Source: an uncultured cyanobacterium
GTDB lineage: Bacteria > Cyanobacteriota > Cyanobacteriia > PCC-6307 > Cyanobiaceae
Reading direction: 5' to 3'
DNA: 20,190 nt
Assembly (NCBI GenBank): GCA_903921295.1
Contig: CAIXOZ010000023.1
Coordinates: forward strand, 1-20,190
Under the pieces are notes generated by a model that worked only from the letters and a program-made list of their open reading frames with translations, ran no database searches and was not told where the DNA came from. A program made the translations under genes and the position numbers. Shown here in pieces: positions 18,316 to 20,190 of the stretch (positions within the stretch are counted from its first letter, which is position 1; every line of letters begins with the position of its first letter).

Positions 18316-19332
18316 ATGGCGACCTTCACCCGTCGGCGACTGCTCAGCCTCTCGGCCGGAGGGGCGTTGGCGCTGCTCGGCGGCTGCGCTTCGGGCCGCA
18401 GGGGCAGCCTTGTGCACAGCCCCGGCAGCCTGCCCGGAAGCTGGTTGTCGGCGCTGCCGAAGGATTGGCAGGGCCGGGCCGTGGCCGGCCCCCGGCAGGT
18501 GCTGGAGGCCAGCAGCGCCGACCTGATCCAGCTCAACGATGGCTGGGCCACCACCGCCGGGGCCAGCACCTTTGCGCCCCTGGGGGCGGAGATCCTGCCC
18601 CTGCTCCGGCAACTCGATCCGTTCACAGCCCCGATCAGCCGATTGCTGGCGCCTGCCGGACACCCGGTTCGGGCCTTCCCCTGGGCCTTCGGCACCTGGT
18701 TGCTGCTGGTGCGCGAGCGACCGGATCTGCTGGAGCGGGCCTCGGAGGGCTGGTCGGTGCTCCTCGATCCGAGCCTGAAAGGGAAGCTGGTGCTGCCCTC
18801 GAGTCCGCGGGTGGTGATCAGCCTGCTGGCCGGTGGCGGCGGCCAGCAGGCCCCGACCCTGCCCGACCAGCTGCGCCGACTGCGGCGTCAGGCCCTGGCC
18901 TACGACGATCGTGATGGACTGAATCTGCTTCTGAACGGTGATGCCGAGGCGATCGTTCTGCCGAGCCAGCGTGCCCTGGCCCTGCTGCGCCGCGATCCAA
19001 GGCTGCAGGCCCTGCAGCCCAACGGCGGCACGCCCCTGATCTGGAACCTGCTGCTGTGCCCGAACAGCGCCTCGATGCCATTGCCCGTGACCTGGTTCGC
19101 CAGGATTCTCCAGGAGCCGGGGCTGAGCCAGGCCCTGAATGACGGTTGGGTGCCCCCCCTGCCCCGGGCCCGCCTCGAGGGCGCCGTGGCACGGCAACCG
19201 GCGGCCCTGCGCGGCCTGTTGCTTCCCGATCAGGAGCTGCTGCTTCAGTGCCACACGCTGGCACCGCTGAATGCGGCGGAGCGCGCCAGCGCCCAGGCCC
19301 TCTGGGATGGGGCCGCACCGGTGTCCCCCTAG
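18316..19332 (+). CDS. Periplasmic solute-binding lipoprotein, PotD-like
   Basis: A 338-residue protein with a twin-arginine-like start (TRRRLLSLSAGG), a hydrophobic stretch and lipobox LLGGC with Cys24, so it is probably exported and lipid-anchored. The body resembles polyamine-type extracellular binding proteins: AFPWAFGTWLLLVRE, then WSVLLDPSLKGKLVLPSSPR, which matches the WDxLxDPxxKGKxxxxDxPR region of PotD relatives, and a repeat of short strands near the hinge. The N-terminal lobe is shorter than in PotD. No permease or ATPase follows; the gene is 9 bases after cobT and convergent with the aldo/keto reductase, sharing a CTAG at the two stops. The ligand cannot be read from sequence. Confidence 0.78.
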   Translation: MATFTRRRLLSLSAGGALALLGGCASGRRGSLVHSPGSLPGSWLSALPKDWQGRAVAGPRQVLEASSADLIQLNDGWATTAGASTFAPLGAEILPLLRQLDPFTAPISRLLAPAGHPVRAFPWAFGTWLLLVRERPDLLERASEGWSVLLDPSLKGKLVLPSSPRVVISLLAGGGGQQAPTLPDQLRRLRRQALAYDDRDGLNLLLNGDAEAIVLPSQRALALLRRDPRLQALQPNGGTPLIWNLLLCPNSASMPLPVTWFARILQEPGLSQALNDGWVPPLPRARLEGAVARQPAALRGLLLPDQELLLQCHTLAPLNAAERASAQALWDGAAPVSP

Positions 19333-20190
19333 CCCCAGAGCCGCCGCCGCGGCGCTGCCGCCAGGCGCCGATGGGTGTCGGCAAGAAGGTCGGGAATCGG
19401 CAGCTCCAGCGGGCAGCGCGGCAGGCAGTCGCCGCAGCGCTCGCAGGCGGAGGCATCGCGCTGCTCCCACCAGGCGCCTGCCCGCCCGATCAGGTTGTAA
19501 CGCTCGCCGGCAAACGCCTGCATGCCGTGGCCCACGGCCAGGTTGCGCAGGCGCAACAACGCGGGGATCGGCACCTCCTGGGGGCACGGCAGGCAGGCCC
19601 GGCACTGGCCGCAACGCTCGGGACCGAGCCGTTCGCCGCCGGCCCTGGCCAGCCGCTCCAGGGCCTGATCCAGGGCGTTGGGGCTGGAGGGTGTGCGGGG
19701 ATGATCGGTGGCCGCCAGGCGCTCGGCCCAGATCAGATCCGAGGGCTGAGCCGCACCGAGGCTGAGGGTGGAGATCCCCTGATCGAGCAGAAAGCGATAA
19801 GCCAGCTCGAGGGGATCAAAGGGTGCGCAGTCCGCGCGCAGTTCCGGGGGCGGATCGAACAGGCGACCACCCTTGTCGGCTGGAGAGATGGCCAGCACGC
19901 CGAGTCCCGCCGCCAGGGCGGCCCGCGCCAGCGGCAGGCGCTCCTGATCGAACAGATGCAGGTGCAGGGCGCAGAAGCGGAAACGGCCGCTGGCCAGGGC
20001 CTGCTCGATCAGTGCTGTGGACCCATGGCTGCTGAAGCCCACCTGGGCCACCAGGCCTTCGGCTTCGGCCCAGTACAACAGCTCAGCACCAGGCCCCCGC
20101 AGGCTCCACTCCAGATCGGCCGCGGTGTTGAGACCATGCACGGCCAGGTTGTCGAGTCGCTGCAGTCCGAGCCGGGCGAGCAGCGCCCGC
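19329..20190 (-). CDS. Aldo/keto reductase with C-terminal 4Fe-4S motifs (partial)
   Basis: The frame is open across the right edge, so the N-terminal part, with the catalytic tetrad Tyr, is missing. Visible from the edge: LLARLGLQRLDNLAVHGLN, the RLGxxxxDxxxxHG strand of the (beta/alpha)8 barrel, then LVAQVGFSSHG and AISPADKGGRL, late barrel strands. A helical linker leads to two cysteine motifs: CGQCRACLPCPQEVPIP and CERCGDCLPRCPLELPIP, each CxxCxxCx(2-3)CP, typical of a pair of 4Fe-4S clusters. This architecture defines the ferredoxin-like aldo/keto reductases of cyanobacteria and anaerobes; the substrate is unknown. A GTG at 20141 is inside the barrel and not the start. The stop is shared (CTAG) with the convergent binding-protein gene. 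Confidence 0.9.
   Translation of the reverse strand, partial: RALLARLGLQRLDNLAVHGLNTAADLEWSLRGPGAELLYWAEAEGLVAQVGFSSHGSTALIEQALASGRFRFCALHLHLFDQERLPLARAALAAGLGVLAISPADKGGRLFDPPPELRADCAPFDPLELAYRFLLDQGISTLSLGAAQPSDLIWAERLAATDHPRTPSSPNALDQALERLARAGGERLGPERCGQCRACLPCPQEVPIPALLRLRNLAVGHGMQAFAGERYNLIGRAGAWWEQRDASACERCGDCLPRCPLELPIPDLLADTHRRLAAAPRRRLWG

Noticed and set aside
17401..19614. Very long open frame on the minus strand (about 737 codons)
   Set aside because: It lies antisense to cobT, the binding-protein gene and part of the aldo/keto reductase, all with clear family motifs. Its translation is Gln/Arg/Gly-rich low complexity, as expected from an antisense frame in GC-rich DNA.

Overview
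The window looks like chromosomal core DNA of a high-GC picocyanobacterium (Cyanobium or high-GC Synechococcus type). The cyanobacterial markers are ndhB, a Vipp1/IM30 protein with its C-terminal helix, a DUF2808 secreted protein, a cyanobacterial-type topoisomerase I with TOPRIM C-terminal repeats instead of zinc fingers, a UPF0284-type CobT, and three HIP1 octamers (GCGATCGC). Packing is very tight: most neighbouring genes overlap by 1 to 14 bases or lie less than 100 bases apart, and no gene-free stretch exceeds about 200 bases. I see no rRNA, tRNA, CRISPR array, insertion sequence or phage gene.

Layout. Positions 1-2638 (minus strand) read sppA, aroH, DUF2808, rpmH, rnpA and the first codons of a further gene. 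This is a protease / aromatic amino acid / ribosome-RNase P cluster. Divergent from it are an EamA-type transporter (2691-3674) and a large ArnT/PMT-like membrane glycosyltransferase (3805-5694). A DUF721 (DciA-like) gene with a zinc-ribbon tail runs back towards the glycosyltransferase and is divergent from vipp1 (6403-7170). A tight plus-strand set follows: thioredoxin, class I aminotransferase and biotin-protein ligase, then a LytM-type peptidase (to 10801). ndhB and a MacB/LolD-type ABC ATPase form a minus-strand pair (13113 to 10823). topA starts a five-gene plus-strand run: topA, a small lipoprotein, a DUF2232 membrane protein, cobT and a Tat/lipobox solute-binding protein (13208-19332). 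The right edge holds an aldo/keto reductase with two C-terminal 4Fe-4S motifs, cut by the window end.

Most genes are housekeeping: translation and RNase P, aromatic biosynthesis, photosynthetic/respiratory NDH-1, thylakoid maintenance, DNA topology, biotin attachment and corrinoid assembly. I do not see a clear new multi-gene system. The better leads are small. They are a cluster of three GACGTC palindromes at near-helical spacing before the glycosyltransferase, a perfect 9-bp inverted repeat around a possible -10 box before the thioredoxin gene, natural substitutions at well-studied active-site positions in AroH and BirA, the zinc-ribbon DUF721 protein, an ATPase co-translated with ndhB but with no permease nearby, and an uncharacterised lipoprotein/DUF2232 pair embedded between topA and cobT.
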